Positions 1 through 9,655 of a stretch of DNA of 64,000 nt are shown here, one piece after another (the first letter of the stretch is position 1; every line of letters begins with the position of its first letter). The notes under the pieces are model-generated. The model had not been told where the DNA came from. It searched no databases and was given only the letters and a program-made list of their open reading frames with translations. Where the stretch lies: NCBI RefSeq assembly GCF_025398175.1, contig NZ_CP099734.1, positions 2,170,001 through 2,234,000 of the forward strand, read 5' to 3'. The position numbers were made by a program, and so were the translations under genes. Origin of the DNA: Photobacterium sp. TY1-4 (GTDB lineage: Bacteria; Pseudomonadota; Gammaproteobacteria; Enterobacterales; Vibrionaceae).

Positions 1-1698
1 GACCGGGATTTGGCGATCAAAAGTACCGCGTTTCACGCCATCGACTTGGACCAGCTCGGCATCACTATCCAGCGGGGTACAGATTTTCCCCGGGTTCATC
101 CGGTTATCCGGGTCGAATGCCGCTTTGATCCGCCGCAGCTCAGTAAATAGCTCGTCGCCGAAAAATTCTGGGCCGTATTCAGAGCGGTAGCCTTTGCCGT
201 GCTCGCCCCACATCAGGCCGCCGTATTTGGCCACCAGCGCCACGACCTGATCGGAAATCTCCTTCATCAGGCGTTCCTGCGCCGGATCGCACATGTCCAG
301 CGCCGGACGCACGTGCAGTACCCCTGCATCCACGTGGCCGAACATCCCGTAGTCGAGTTGCTTTTCGTCCAACAGCTGGCGGAACTCGACGATAAAGTCG
401 GCAAGGTTTTCCGGTGGCACACAGGTATCTTCGGCAAACGGCACCGGCTTTTTACTGCCTTTTGCGGCACCCAGCAAGCCAACCGCTTTTTTGCGCATGG
501 TGTAAATTTTCTGGATCCCCGCCAGATCATCACACACCTGATAGCCAATCACCCCACTCTCACCGCGAGCCATCAACGCATCGAGCTGCGCACACAACGC
601 CTCAACCTGACGACGGTTTTCCGCCGGATCATTACTGGCGTACTCGACCATGTTGATCCCGAGCAGGGTTTTCCCCGGTACATCTGTCAGCAAATCGCTG
701 ACGGTATGCCAGACGATATCCTGCTTGGCCAGATTCAGTACCCGCGAATCCACCGTCTCCACCGACAGCGCCTCCGCTTCGACCATCATCGGGGCATTGC
801 GCAGCGCCGAATCAAAACTGTCGTACTTAATATTGACCAGAGTGCGGGATTTCGGGATTGGGGTAATATTGAGTTTTGCCTCGGCAATAAACGCCAGCGA
901 GCCTTCCGCGCCGCACAACAGGCGTGCAATATCAAACTGCGACATCGCCTCATCATAGCCGTGCTTGAGGTCATACCCGGTCAGAAAGCGGTTCAGCGGC
1001 GGGAATTTATCGAGGATTTGCTGACGCTTGTCGCGACACACCTGCGCCGAAACCCGGAGCGCCCGGGCGGCAAAATCATCGCCCTGGCTCTGTACCGCCA
1101 GCGCTTGCTCCGTCAGAGGCGCGGTGTCGAGCACTGAGCCGTCCACCAGCACCGCTTTGAGCGCCAGCACATGATCCGAGGTTTTACCGTATTTCAGGGA
1201 GCCCTGACCGGATGCATCGGTGTTAATCATCCCGCCGATGGTGGCCCGGTTACTGGTCGACAGATCCGGCGAGAAGAAAAAACCGTGGGGACGCAGCGCA
1301 TCATTGAGCTGATCTTTGATCACCCCGGTTTGCACCCGAACCCAGCCCTCTTCCGGATTCACTTCCAGGATTTGGTTCATGTGGCGGGATAAATCAACCA
1401 CGATCCCCGGGGTCAGTGACTGCCCGTTGGTGCCGGTACCGCCGCCCCGGGCAGAAAAGGTGATGGCCCGAAATTCAGCCTGCTGGCCGATTTGGCCAAT
1501 CCGCACCAAATCTTCGGTCGAGCGCGGCAGCACCACGGCCTGCGGCAGTTGCTGATAGACACTATTATCGGTTGCAACCGCCAGACGGCTGGCATAACTC
1601 TGCTCAATATCGCCGGTGAACCCGGCTTGTTCTAATGCATGCAGATAAGACAGTACGACATCGTCGATACTATTCTGATGGGTCAATACAGGTAACAT
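1..1698 (-). CDS. ydiJ: YdiJ-type FAD-linked oxidase/Fe-S oxidoreductase, N-terminal part (cut by window edge)
   Basis: Partial: 566 codons from the ATG at 1698 to the window edge, open throughout. The translation has the FAD-binding PCMH fold of the GlcD/D-lactate dehydrogenase family, with the glycine-rich stretch RGGGTGTNGQ and the run STSNRATIGGMINTDASGQG, both typical of E. coli YdiJ, a fusion of about 1018 residues between an FAD oxidase and a C-terminal 4Fe-4S CCG domain. Only the FAD half and its C-terminal lobe are inside the window; the Fe-S half should lie to the left. The expected role is oxidation of a D-2-hydroxyacid, with electrons passed through Fe-S centres; the exact substrate cannot be read here. 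The start follows a purine-rich GGAGAGC site. It is divergent from nothing close; the next gene is also on the minus strand, 125 bp upstream. Confidence 0.88.
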   Translation of the reverse strand, partial: MLPVLTHQNSIDDVVLSYLHALEQAGFTGDIEQSYASRLAVATDNSVYQQLPQAVVLPRSTEDLVRIGQIGQQAEFRAITFSARGGGTGTNGQSLTPGIVVDLSRHMNQILEVNPEEGWVRVQTGVIKDQLNDALRPHGFFFSPDLSTSNRATIGGMINTDASGQGSLKYGKTSDHVLALKAVLVDGSVLDTAPLTEQALAVQSQGDDFAARALRVSAQVCRDKRQQILDKFPPLNRFLTGYDLKHGYDEAMSQFDIARLLCGAEGSLAFIAEAKLNITPIPKSRTLVNIKYDSFDSALRNAPMMVEAEALSVETVDSRVLNLAKQDIVWHTVSDLLTDVPGKTLLGINMVEYASNDPAENRRQVEALCAQLDALMARGESGVIGYQVCDDLAGIQKIYTMRKKAVGLLGAAKGSKKPVPFAEDTCVPPENLADFIVEFRQLLDEKQLDYGMFGHVDAGVLHVRPALDMCDPAQERLMKEISDQVVALVAKYGGLMWGEHGKGYRSEYGPEFFGDELFTELRRIKAAFDPDNRMNPGKICTPLDSDAELVQVDGVKRGTFDRQIPV

Positions 1699-1823
1699 TG
1701 CTCTCCTTGTCCAGTATTACCGCCGTTCCCTACGGCTACTGGCCTCTCTTATAGAAATCGTTTGCCCTCACTTTACCGCACTCCAAATATGAAACAAAGC
1801 GTGACATTGCGCACGGCGCTAAA

Positions 1824-3341
1824 TCAGTGAGGAATCCTGGCAATCCGTTCCTGACGGCGGATGATGACGGATGGTGCCCCCACCAGCCACATCAACGCCA
1901 GCGCCCAGCCGATGGCCCAGATCACCAACACCATGGCATTGACCGAACTGTGGTCGGAAATCAATTCGGTGACCAGCATCACCAGGCTCACCCCCACCAC
2001 AGAAGCCACCAGAATCTGCCATCGTGTCACCATAGTCGGGATACTGCCGGCTGCCGGCAGTTGATCGACCACTAATAAAAGCCCCACCAGCCCGGCAAAC
2101 AGATACGTATGATCCGGGGCCTGGGTCAGCACTGCAATCAGGCCGCATATCAAAGCGCTGATAAACCAGAATCCGCGGCTGACAACCATCGCCGCCAGCG
2201 GAAAGCGTTGTGCCGCCTGCCACCACTGAAACAGTGCCAGCAACACCAGCCCCAGCAGAATGCTCACCACAATATCACTGAAAAAATGGACGCCGTACCA
2301 GACCCGGGCCAGTGCTTGCCCGCCAATCAGGAGCGGTAATAAACAGAAGGTCCCCCACCGCAGCAACGGGCCGACCCGGTGGCTCAGCCAGGACCAGCCC
2401 ATGCCCCACAAGACGGTGGCCGTCAGCGTGTGACCGCTGGGAAGACCAAATCCGTACGCATTGACTTTTTGAAGTTCCGGCATAATGTCGGAAGGGCGCG
2501 GTGAGCCCACGCCAAGCTTAATCAATGAACTGGTCAACATCGTCAGCATCAGGATCACAAACAGCTGTAACATGGCACGGGGACCAAACCAAGCCGTCAC
2601 CCCGACAACCAGTAAGGCGAGCACTTTGGCTTCTCCCGGCAGGTTCAACCCCCACATCAGCCATTCGACCCCCTGTTCGAGCGGCGCGGGCAACGAACGC
2701 GTCCAATTCTGGAGCGTTTCGATCCATTCCAGTTCAAGTCGGTGATAGGAGTATGCATGCTGAGCTAAAACGGCATACACTTCGATGGCGCTGGACGGGG
2801 TCTGGGCCAGCCATTGCGGTAAACTGCTGACATCCTGAGGGTAACGGTACTGCTTTTCTGTCAATAACGTCGGATCGACTAAATAAACCCGGCGCACTTC
2901 CTTGGCATAATGTTTGGCAAACCAGGAGGCGACAATGGGATAACCGGACGGATCCTGAAAAGAAGAAACCAGGATCGGCGTTTTGGCCACGCAACTGAAA
3001 ATAGCAGCCCGCCCCCGATAGGTGATCAAGTCTTTGACTTCCACCTCAATTCCGGTTTCTTCCAGTGCTTCTCGGGCCGCCGCCTGGGCAGCCGTCTCGC
3101 CTGCATCAATATAGCCCCCCGGCAGTGACATTTTTCGGATAATGGCTTCAGAGAACATGACAAGTTGATTATCATGGCGAATAACACAGGAAGCACCCAG
3201 CAACTCGGATGGCGGAGCACTGCTCTCTTGTAAGGCGGCAAAGGTATTTGCAGATATGGCGATCATACCCAGAGCAAATATGAATAAATATCGGAATACA
3301 GAAAATAGACAGGCAAACACAGCAAACCTTTCCCCAAACAT
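1824..3341 (-). CDS. bifunctional NUDIX hydrolase / PAP2-family membrane phosphatase
   Basis: 505 residues with two enzyme modules. After a hydrophobic N-terminal segment (about residues 12-36, signal anchor or signal peptide) comes a NUDIX domain with a complete Nudix box at residues 76-98 (G-x5-E-x7-REALEETGI). The second half is a polytopic PAP2 phosphatase: the three phosphatase motifs are visible as KLGVGSPRP, PSGHT and RVWYGVHFFSD, separated by several transmembrane segments. The PAP2 motif 3 has ARxWYGVH in place of the usual SRxxxxxH. PAP2 enzymes remove phosphate from undecaprenyl pyrophosphate or other lipid phosphates; the NUDIX half would cleave a nucleoside diphosphate derivative. 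If the N-terminal segment is exported, both domains would work on the periplasmic side. The fusion is known in Vibrionaceae; the real substrate is not. Confidence 0.85.
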   Translation of the reverse strand: MFGERFAVFACLFSVFRYLFIFALGMIAISANTFAALQESSAPPSELLGASCVIRHDNQLVMFSEAIIRKMSLPGGYIDAGETAAQAAAREALEETGIEVEVKDLITYRGRAAIFSCVAKTPILVSSFQDPSGYPIVASWFAKHYAKEVRRVYLVDPTLLTEKQYRYPQDVSSLPQWLAQTPSSAIEVYAVLAQHAYSYHRLELEWIETLQNWTRSLPAPLEQGVEWLMWGLNLPGEAKVLALLVVGVTAWFGPRAMLQLFVILMLTMLTSSLIKLGVGSPRPSDIMPELQKVNAYGFGLPSGHTLTATVLWGMGWSWLSHRVGPLLRWGTFCLLPLLIGGQALARVWYGVHFFSDIVVSILLGLVLLALFQWWQAAQRFPLAAMVVSRGFWFISALICGLIAVLTQAPDHTYLFAGLVGLLLVVDQLPAAGSIPTMVTRWQILVASVVGVSLVMLVTELISDHSSVNAMVLVIWAIGWALALMWLVGAPSVIIRRQERIARIPH

Positions 3342-3445
3342 TTCTGCTCATCATATCAGCTCGCTGGGGAATGTCCTACTTACGACATTATTTTTATCAA
3401 ATATAACAACAAGATATGGAATAACAACCGGTTACAGGACCCACG

Positions 3446-5089
3446 ATGACCCCCATTGAACTTGCACCTGATTATTACCTGCACAACTTTCGCCGACTGA
3501 TTGACACAGTCGAGCAGCGTTACCAGGATTTGCTCAGTGACGATGAGTCACACTGGGTCGTTCAGTTTCGAGGGCTCACCGCCGAAGCACAGATGTTGTA
3601 CGTCCGCCTGTTGTCACGCAAGGGTGAGTTTTTCCGTCTCGGCAAACTCAGCTACCCGGAGATTGGTGATTTGGCTTGCGCCGCCAGAGCCCTGGCCGAT
3701 CGGGGCCTGATTGAGTGGCACCAGCACACCTGGCCCACCGAGCAGTTGGCCGCTTTGTTCACCAAACCAGAACTGCTGAGTCGGTTTCCGGCGTTATCGC
3801 CTTTCAAGCAGGCCCGCAAACCGCAACTAGTCGAAGCGCTGGCGGCACGCGCCCCCGCCCCGGAGGACTTCGGAGACGATATTCTGCGGATCTGCCATCA
3901 ACAATATCTCAGCACGTTCCTGCTGCTGTTTTTCGGCAACCGGCACCAGGATCTCAGCCAGTTTGTGCTGACAGATCTCGGCCTGCACCAGTTTGAAGCT
4001 TATCCGGTTGATCGCAACAACCGCTTATTTACGGCACGCCAGCAGATTGAGCAGTGGTTGATGCTGTCTGATCTCAGCGACCAATACTGGCAGGCGAAAG
4101 ATCGCAAAGATCCAGAGCCGATCCCCGCCCTCGCCCAGCAGATCCCCGCGACATATGACTGGCCGCCGCTGGAACGCAGACGACAAAAACTGATCAATCT
4201 GATCGCCCGTGACCTGGAGCGAGCCGAACACTTTGATGTCGCCTTGGCACTGTTTCGCCAGAGTGAGCTCCCCCCTTCCCGGGAGCGTCAGGCCCGGATA
4301 CTGAATAAGCTCGGCGATCCGGACAGCGCGCTGACTTTAGCCCGGCAAATGCGACAGGCACCCCACAATGAAGAAGAAGCCGATGTGGCGGCCCGATTGG
4401 AGAAAAAGCTTTGCCGTCAGCTCAATCATCCGTTTGCGCCGGTCCCCGAACCGGATATTACAGAGAGCCACCTCCAACTGGCGTATACGGGGCAGCGGGT
4501 CGAGCTGGCAGTCGCCGAGTATTACACCGTGCAGGGCTGGCAGGTGTTTTATACCGAAAACAGCTTGCTGTGCGGGCTGTTTGGCCTGGCCTTCTGGGAC
4601 ATCATCTTTGCGCCGGTTCCGGGAGCATTTCTTAACCCGTACCAGCGCGCGCCCCGGGATATGTTCCAGCCCGAGTTCACCCAACAACGCCAGGGGCAAA
4701 TCCAGCAACGACTACAGGATATTGCGCAGGGTCGCTGGCAACACTGGCACCGCGTCTACGATGCAAAGTACGGCCTGAGCAATGACTGGGTCAATTGGCC
4801 GCTGCTCCCGCCGGAGCTCCTGACCCTGAGTACCGCATGTTTTTCCGGCCCGTTGCTGGCCCGGCTGTTTGAGCGGATCCTGTTTGATCCCCGCAGCAAC
4901 CGCGCCGGGCTGCCGGACCTGATCCTGTTTCAATCCGGCCAATACCTATGGGTCGAAGTCAAAGGTCCCGGAGATAAATTGCAAAGTAATCAAATCCGTT
5001 GGCTGAGAACCTTTGCCGAGTTGAATATCCCGGCGCGCGTCGACTATGTCCGCTGGAACAATAATGCCGACGAGCCGGATCAGCCTTAG
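3446..5089 (+). CDS. VRR-NUC domain nuclease, FAN1-like
   Basis: 547 residues. The C-terminal 60 residues form a VRR-NUC nuclease core: G-L-P-D with D491, then E504-V-K506, giving the PD-(D/E)xK metal site, followed by a conserved Q and W. The long N-terminal region is helical and matches the layout of bacterial FAN1 homologues (SAP-like and TPR-like regions before the nuclease). FAN1 enzymes are structure-specific 5' flap endonucleases and 5'-3' exonucleases that act on branched DNA and cross-links; this is family knowledge. The gene stands alone, 104 bp from the divergent NUDIX-PAP2 gene, sharing that short intergenic region for both promoters. The ATG at 3446 follows ACAGGACCCACG, a modest ribosome site. 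Confidence 0.85.
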   Translation: MTPIELAPDYYLHNFRRLIDTVEQRYQDLLSDDESHWVVQFRGLTAEAQMLYVRLLSRKGEFFRLGKLSYPEIGDLACAARALADRGLIEWHQHTWPTEQLAALFTKPELLSRFPALSPFKQARKPQLVEALAARAPAPEDFGDDILRICHQQYLSTFLLLFFGNRHQDLSQFVLTDLGLHQFEAYPVDRNNRLFTARQQIEQWLMLSDLSDQYWQAKDRKDPEPIPALAQQIPATYDWPPLERRRQKLINLIARDLERAEHFDVALALFRQSELPPSRERQARILNKLGDPDSALTLARQMRQAPHNEEEADVAARLEKKLCRQLNHPFAPVPEPDITESHLQLAYTGQRVELAVAEYYTVQGWQVFYTENSLLCGLFGLAFWDIIFAPVPGAFLNPYQRAPRDMFQPEFTQQRQGQIQQRLQDIAQGRWQHWHRVYDAKYGLSNDWVNWPLLPPELLTLSTACFSGPLLARLFERILFDPRSNRAGLPDLILFQSGQYLWVEVKGPGDKLQSNQIRWLRTFAELNIPARVDYVRWNNNADEPDQP

Positions 5090-5384
5090 TCGAGTTCCGG
5101 TCAAAACGGCTCAGGATAAAGTATGAAATTCGGAACAAAAAAGTCCCAAAAAAGCGGGATTTTCCACCGCATCGCTTGAGCAAATCAGAAGGGAAGGTCT
5201 AAGATTTAATCATTAAAATACGTAATTATACCAGACTGATCAGGACACAGATCCGAGCTGTCGTGGTCCAGCCCGTCAGATTGATATTGCGGCCTACGCG
5301 TCACCACACCAGGCACGCATGAATATTGGCAGGCAGTTCAAATCCGACCTCTGAATCAGTCGCAGTGGTACGTGGTATTTGGGC

Positions 5385-6221
5385 ATGAAAAATACAAAAA
5401 CGATCAACAAAATCCGCTATGGTCACCGATCCGGCGCGATCACCACCTTCATTAATCCGGACGACATGTATGAGCTCGATCCTTTCGTCCTGTGGGATCA
5501 CTTTGAAGCCAAAGAAATCGTCCGCTCCATCGGCCTCGATTACCACGGCCATTCCGGTATTGATGCGATCAGTTACCCTGTCACGGGACGACTGCGCCAT
5601 CATGACTCTGCCGGCAGCCATGTCACCCTCAACAGTGGTGATATCCATGTCATGACCTCCGGAAACGGCATCATTCACCAAGACACCATGACGCCGCAGG
5701 ACGGCCGGGTCGAGTCATTTAGCTTGTGGACCGCACTTCCGGCAGGACACTCTGAAATGGCTGAAGCCTCCAGTGTGAATATTGCCTCCCCGTGTATTCC
5801 GCTGGTCGAAGAGACCGACTCGACAACCAAGGTCCTGATCGGCCAGTACAAAGACATCATGAGCCCGGTGCCCTACAGCATTCCGGTCACGTATCTGGAT
5901 ATTATGATCGCCCCCTACGGATGCTGGCAATTTGAACCCGATGCCAAGCAAACGACCGGCTTTCTCTATGTCCGCTCCGGGATGATCTATATCAACGGTA
6001 ATCAGCTCCACCCGCACCAAATGGGCACCCTATATCCTTCTGCCCTGCCGCTGGAAATCAAAACCGGCCGGCTCGGCGCCCGGTTCTTTGTCACCTTGGG
6101 TGAACCGCTGCACCAGCACTTTGTCTCTTCGGGGAGTTCAGTGCATTCGACTGCCGCCAACCTGGTCTCCGGGACCCGACACATTGCCGAGCTGCTGGCC
6201 GCACGCAAATCCAGACATTAA
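5385..6221 (+). CDS. pirin family protein
   Basis: About 278 residues from the ATG at 5385; a TTG two codons upstream (5379) is an alternative start and neither has a strong ribosome site. The bicupin fold of pirins is recognisable from the N-terminal metal-ligand region (DYHGHSGI followed later by GDIHVMTSGNGIIHQD). Pirins are iron-binding cupins; some oxidise quercetin, others act as redox-sensitive regulators. The segment contains the HxH-like and later H/E residues expected to hold the metal, so an active metal site is likely. The preceding 295 bp carry no gene; a short, weak stem (5134-5164) could end the nuclease transcript. Confidence 0.8.
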   Translation: MKNTKTINKIRYGHRSGAITTFINPDDMYELDPFVLWDHFEAKEIVRSIGLDYHGHSGIDAISYPVTGRLRHHDSAGSHVTLNSGDIHVMTSGNGIIHQDTMTPQDGRVESFSLWTALPAGHSEMAEASSVNIASPCIPLVEETDSTTKVLIGQYKDIMSPVPYSIPVTYLDIMIAPYGCWQFEPDAKQTTGFLYVRSGMIYINGNQLHPHQMGTLYPSALPLEIKTGRLGARFFVTLGEPLHQHFVSSGSSVHSTAANLVSGTRHIAELLAARKSRH

Positions 6222-6309
6222 CCGAACCCTGTTCGGTTTCGAGGTTTGATTTCGAGGTTTGGTGTCGAGGACAAGCCAGCGGTCAGTTCCAGTTCGACAG
6301 TGAGGCGGT

Positions 6310-6933
6310 ATGGGCAAATTCAGGCAGTATTGCAACGGATGGATGACATACCACCATCATTCGAAGCCCCGATGGCGACGCTTTCTGCGCCTGGCCCTGT
6401 TTGCCATCGGACTCATGCCATTTCCGGCTGATACCCAGGACATGGGCCATACCCCGCCGCCGTCTGTCGCCAGCAAAGCCCGGATCAAAGCACTGTATAT
6501 CTATTACTTTGCCAACTTTGTCCGCTGGCCCGAACAGCGTCATCCCAACCGATTTTGCACCTACGGCAGCGATCCAGTCACCGCAACCCTGCACCAACTG
6601 GTCGAGCGCAAGAATCAACCGAATAAACAATTCAACATTCAAACGCTGGATGATCTGAACAGCCTGTCGACACAGTGTGACATCCTCTATCTCACGGCCG
6701 AACGACTGGCTTATCTCCCGGTCGTGCCGCAAATTCGCGGGATCCTTACCGTCAGTGACAGTGATGTGTTTCTGCAAAAAGGCGGCATGATTGAGCTCCG
6801 GACCTACCAGCACCGCATCAAACCCGCCATTGCCCTGGAGCATGTTAATCGCAGCGAACTGACGATCAGCGCCCACTTGCTGCGAATTGCCCTACTCCCC
6901 GCGAATGTAAAAACCGGGGGCCGGGATGAGTAA
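6310..6933 (+). CDS. YfiR-family periplasmic regulator of a diguanylate cyclase
   Basis: 207 residues, DUF4154/YfiR family. Residues about 17-38 form a hydrophobic export signal after a basic N-terminus; the mature part has the family motif region KARIKALYIYYFANFVRWPE, where YfiR proteins begin their periplasmic domain, and two conserved cysteines (FCTYG and TQCDIL). In the Pseudomonas YfiBNR system YfiR sits in the periplasm and holds the inner-membrane cyclase YfiN inactive. Here the gene overlaps the next one, a membrane diguanylate cyclase, by 8 bp, so the two are translated together and the inhibitor role is a fair inference. No YfiB-type OmpA lipoprotein is next to them. Confidence 0.85.
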   Translation: MGKFRQYCNGWMTYHHHSKPRWRRFLRLALFAIGLMPFPADTQDMGHTPPPSVASKARIKALYIYYFANFVRWPEQRHPNRFCTYGSDPVTATLHQLVERKNQPNKQFNIQTLDDLNSLSTQCDILYLTAERLAYLPVVPQIRGILTVSDSDVFLQKGGMIELRTYQHRIKPAIALEHVNRSELTISAHLLRIALLPANVKTGGRDE

Positions 6934-8929
6934 GTTGATGCGACGACTCTCGTTAAGCCAGCGGCTTTCCATCCCGGTGATGAGTGTCATTATTTTGGTT
7001 TTTCTCTGTTTTCAGTTCATCACGTATCAGAACTATCTCAGCATTGAGCAGCAGAATCTGCTAACCCGGACCCGGATCCTGGCCAGTGGTGTCGGCATGA
7101 ATCTCACCGCTGCCGTTCTGTTCAACGATCCTGTCGTCGGTAATGAAGTGCTCTCAGCCTTTAAAGCGGATCCATTGGTGGCCTGGGTCCGGCTTGAACA
7201 CCCCGATCATCGCGTGTTCGCCCGCTATGAAAATCCGGCGCTCACTTTCGTGCCACCGAGCACCGAGCAGCAGCACCAGATTGCCAGCCAGGGCCACCAC
7301 TTCGGAGATGATCTGCTCTATCTGATCGTGCCGGTGACCCTGGACAATGAGCCGATTGCCCACATGCACATTGCCGTCTCCCTGCAAACCTTGAAAGAAG
7401 TTCGCCGGACCCATTTTCAGATCAGCTTTGCGTTGCTGCTGGTGATCTTTGCCATCAGTGCCTATGTGGTCAACCGGATCCAAACCTGGGTGACACAGCC
7501 CATCACCCAGCTCAACCACGCGATGACCCGGATCATCAAGAATGAAAATCCGGCGCCGCTCCAGCCCCATACCTATGATGAGCTGGGCGAATTGGTTAAA
7601 TGTTTCAACAGCATGCAGGTCAAACTGAACGAGCGGAATGCCAAGATCCGCGCGACGCTGCGCCAATTGGGCGATGAGAAGGCCTTTGCTGACGATATTA
7701 TCGAGACAGTTCAACATGCGTTGATTGTGGTCGATGCCCAGCAGCGCATCACCCTGGCCAACGAAGCCTGCGCAGGGGTCTTAGAACACAAACCGGACAA
7801 TCTGCTCGGCATGCAAATTAAAGCGGCCATCCGGCCGGAAGCGCCGGACATATTTCAAAGCCAGGTGCAGGCCGTACTCAAAGGGGAACACCAGCTTGAT
7901 CAGACTGTAGTGATTGGCGCCAATTCGGGCGGCGAGACCCGGTACTATCAGCTCACCAGTCGCCCGTTGCATAAACGCCAGCAAACCCTGTTTGCGATTG
8001 AGAATGTGACCAAACGCCAGTTAGCGCAGCGGCAGCAAAAGATGGCCGCCAAGGTCTTCGACAGCAGTCAGGATGCAATCATGCTCCTCAACAGCGCCGG
8101 CAAGGTCCAGATGGTCAACCCGGCATTCACACAATACTTAGGCTATGACGCCCGGGAAGTGATCGGCCGTCATTTCCACCGATTCATCGATGTCGCCACC
8201 TTTGGCCGGATGGAGCAGCTGATTATGCGCGAGCTGGCACAGACCGGTCACTGGCAGGGGGAAATTAACCAGCGCTGTAAAGACGGCTCTTATATTCCGC
8301 TGCTGGTACGGATCAATAACATCAAAGACAGCCACGACTTGCAAACCGTCCTGATCGCCTCCGACCTACGCTCAATGAAAGAGATGAAACGACTGGAACA
8401 CCTGGCGACGCACGATCCGCTGACCAACCTGGCCAACCGCAGCAAACTGTGCGAGGAAATCGATCACTTATTAATGGCACAACAACAGTCCCAGCAGCTG
8501 TTTGCCGTACTGTTTATCGATTTGGATGACTTCAAACAAATCAATGACAACTATGGTCACAATGCCGGGGATTTGGTGCTGAAGATTATTGCAGAGCGTC
8601 TCAATCGCACCGTGCGTCGCAGCGATCTCGTTGCCCGGCTGGCTGGTGATGAATTCGTAACGGTGATTTATCCGGTGGGCCAGCAAGCTGATGTCGTGCT
8701 GACCAGCCAACGGCTCCTGCGCCGGATCAGAGAGCCCATCCAACTGGAGAAGGAAGCGCAGGTTGATATGGGGGCCAGTATCGGCTGCTACTATGTTCAC
8801 CCGGAGCAGGGGCTGACCGTCGAAGATATCTTACGGCGGGCCGACAAAGCCATGTACGGCGCCAAGCTTTCCGGCAAAGGGCAGATTATTGAGTTCAACA
8901 CCTACCATCCCGGCCCGCGGAGTGTATAA
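6926..8929 (+). CDS. membrane diguanylate cyclase (CHASE8-HAMP-PAS-PAS-GGDEF)
   Basis: 667 residues. Transmembrane helix 1 is near residues 16-39, then a periplasmic CHASE8-type sensor with the family motif LTAAVLFND, helix 2 near 163-183, a HAMP segment, two PAS domains (roughly 250-360 and 375-490) and a C-terminal GGDEF domain. The active-site signature is A573-GDEF577, that is AGDEF rather than GGDEF; AGDEF cyclases have been shown to be active in Vibrio cholerae (VCA0965). A product-inhibition I-site is present, R564-R-S-D567, five residues before the signature. The layout and the YfiR-like gene overlapping its start point to YfiN-type control of c-di-GMP from the periplasm. Confidence 0.9.
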   Translation: MSKLMRRLSLSQRLSIPVMSVIILVFLCFQFITYQNYLSIEQQNLLTRTRILASGVGMNLTAAVLFNDPVVGNEVLSAFKADPLVAWVRLEHPDHRVFARYENPALTFVPPSTEQQHQIASQGHHFGDDLLYLIVPVTLDNEPIAHMHIAVSLQTLKEVRRTHFQISFALLLVIFAISAYVVNRIQTWVTQPITQLNHAMTRIIKNENPAPLQPHTYDELGELVKCFNSMQVKLNERNAKIRATLRQLGDEKAFADDIIETVQHALIVVDAQQRITLANEACAGVLEHKPDNLLGMQIKAAIRPEAPDIFQSQVQAVLKGEHQLDQTVVIGANSGGETRYYQLTSRPLHKRQQTLFAIENVTKRQLAQRQQKMAAKVFDSSQDAIMLLNSAGKVQMVNPAFTQYLGYDAREVIGRHFHRFIDVATFGRMEQLIMRELAQTGHWQGEINQRCKDGSYIPLLVRINNIKDSHDLQTVLIASDLRSMKEMKRLEHLATHDPLTNLANRSKLCEEIDHLLMAQQQSQQLFAVLFIDLDDFKQINDNYGHNAGDLVLKIIAERLNRTVRRSDLVARLAGDEFVTVIYPVGQQADVVLTSQRLLRRIREPIQLEKEAQVDMGASIGCYYVHPEQGLTVEDILRRADKAMYGAKLSGKGQIIEFNTYHPGPRSV

Positions 8930-8995
8930 GGCACAGTGCTAAGCCATTTGGGGGGATGCGGTCCTATCGCCGCAATCCACCCGCTTCCGGCGATC

Positions 8996-9469
8996 TTACG
9001 GGCGGCAGGCGCACTGAAAGGTGCCTTTTGAGCTGAACCATACCGACTGCGCTTTCTTGCGGCCAATCAGCAGTGGGCCATCATCGAAAAACAGGAAGTT
9101 TTTCCAGTTCCGCTTGAACACGCCCCACTTGGTTTCAATCACATTGTATTTCTCATAACAGAAAAATACTGTGGTGTTGTCTTCCCAATCGATGAACTCA
9201 GCAATTGCTGCCGGCAGATCCGGCTCATCACCATCCCAGTCGCCCTGCCAGTCCAGCGCTTCACTCCAGAGAGCACTCTCACTCGGCCAATCCCCTTTAC
9301 CGAAATGATCGGCATCCGGGCTTTGTTTGCTGATGTGTTCGCGCCAGAGCTCTGCGGAGCGTGCCTGCGTTAAAGGCTTAATCTGGGATAAATCTTCTGC
9401 CGCGACCGGCATGGAGGCGTGGGTAAAAATCCACTTGCGGGAATAACTGTCTAACTCTATGTAGTTCAT
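8996..9469 (-). CDS. DUF2947 family protein
   Basis: 157 residues, starting at the ATG at 9469 (MNYIELDSYSRKWIF); an upstream extension to 9655 is open but has no ribosome site and no family-like sequence. The protein is soluble, rich in Trp and acidic residues, and ends in a basic, aromatic block (KWGVFKRNWKNFLFFDDG) that I recognise from DUF2947 proteins of Vibrionaceae. No catalytic motif or export signal is visible, and no function is known to me. It is followed in the same direction by nothing; it lies convergent to the diguanylate cyclase. Confidence 0.7.
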   Translation of the reverse strand: MNYIELDSYSRKWIFTHASMPVAAEDLSQIKPLTQARSAELWREHISKQSPDADHFGKGDWPSESALWSEALDWQGDWDGDEPDLPAAIAEFIDWEDNTTVFFCYEKYNVIETKWGVFKRNWKNFLFFDDGPLLIGRKKAQSVWFSSKGTFQCACRP

Positions 9470-9655
9470 GCTGCGACCTAACATTACAATGCCCGGGCAA
9501 TGTACCTCAGTCGTCTGGATTGTTCCAGTGTTGCAGAAAAAGCTGTTGAAAAAGACCGCAATCTTCGTCGGGGAAACAGCAGGATGTTCGAGACAGGAGC
9601 CAGCAGAGCGCACAGTGATTGCTGCAGGACCGGCTCCGAAGCAGCGTGATTTCAA

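Noticed and set aside
199..1137. 312-codon open frame opposite ydiJ
   Set aside because: The minus strand gives a continuous YdiJ match over the same bases.
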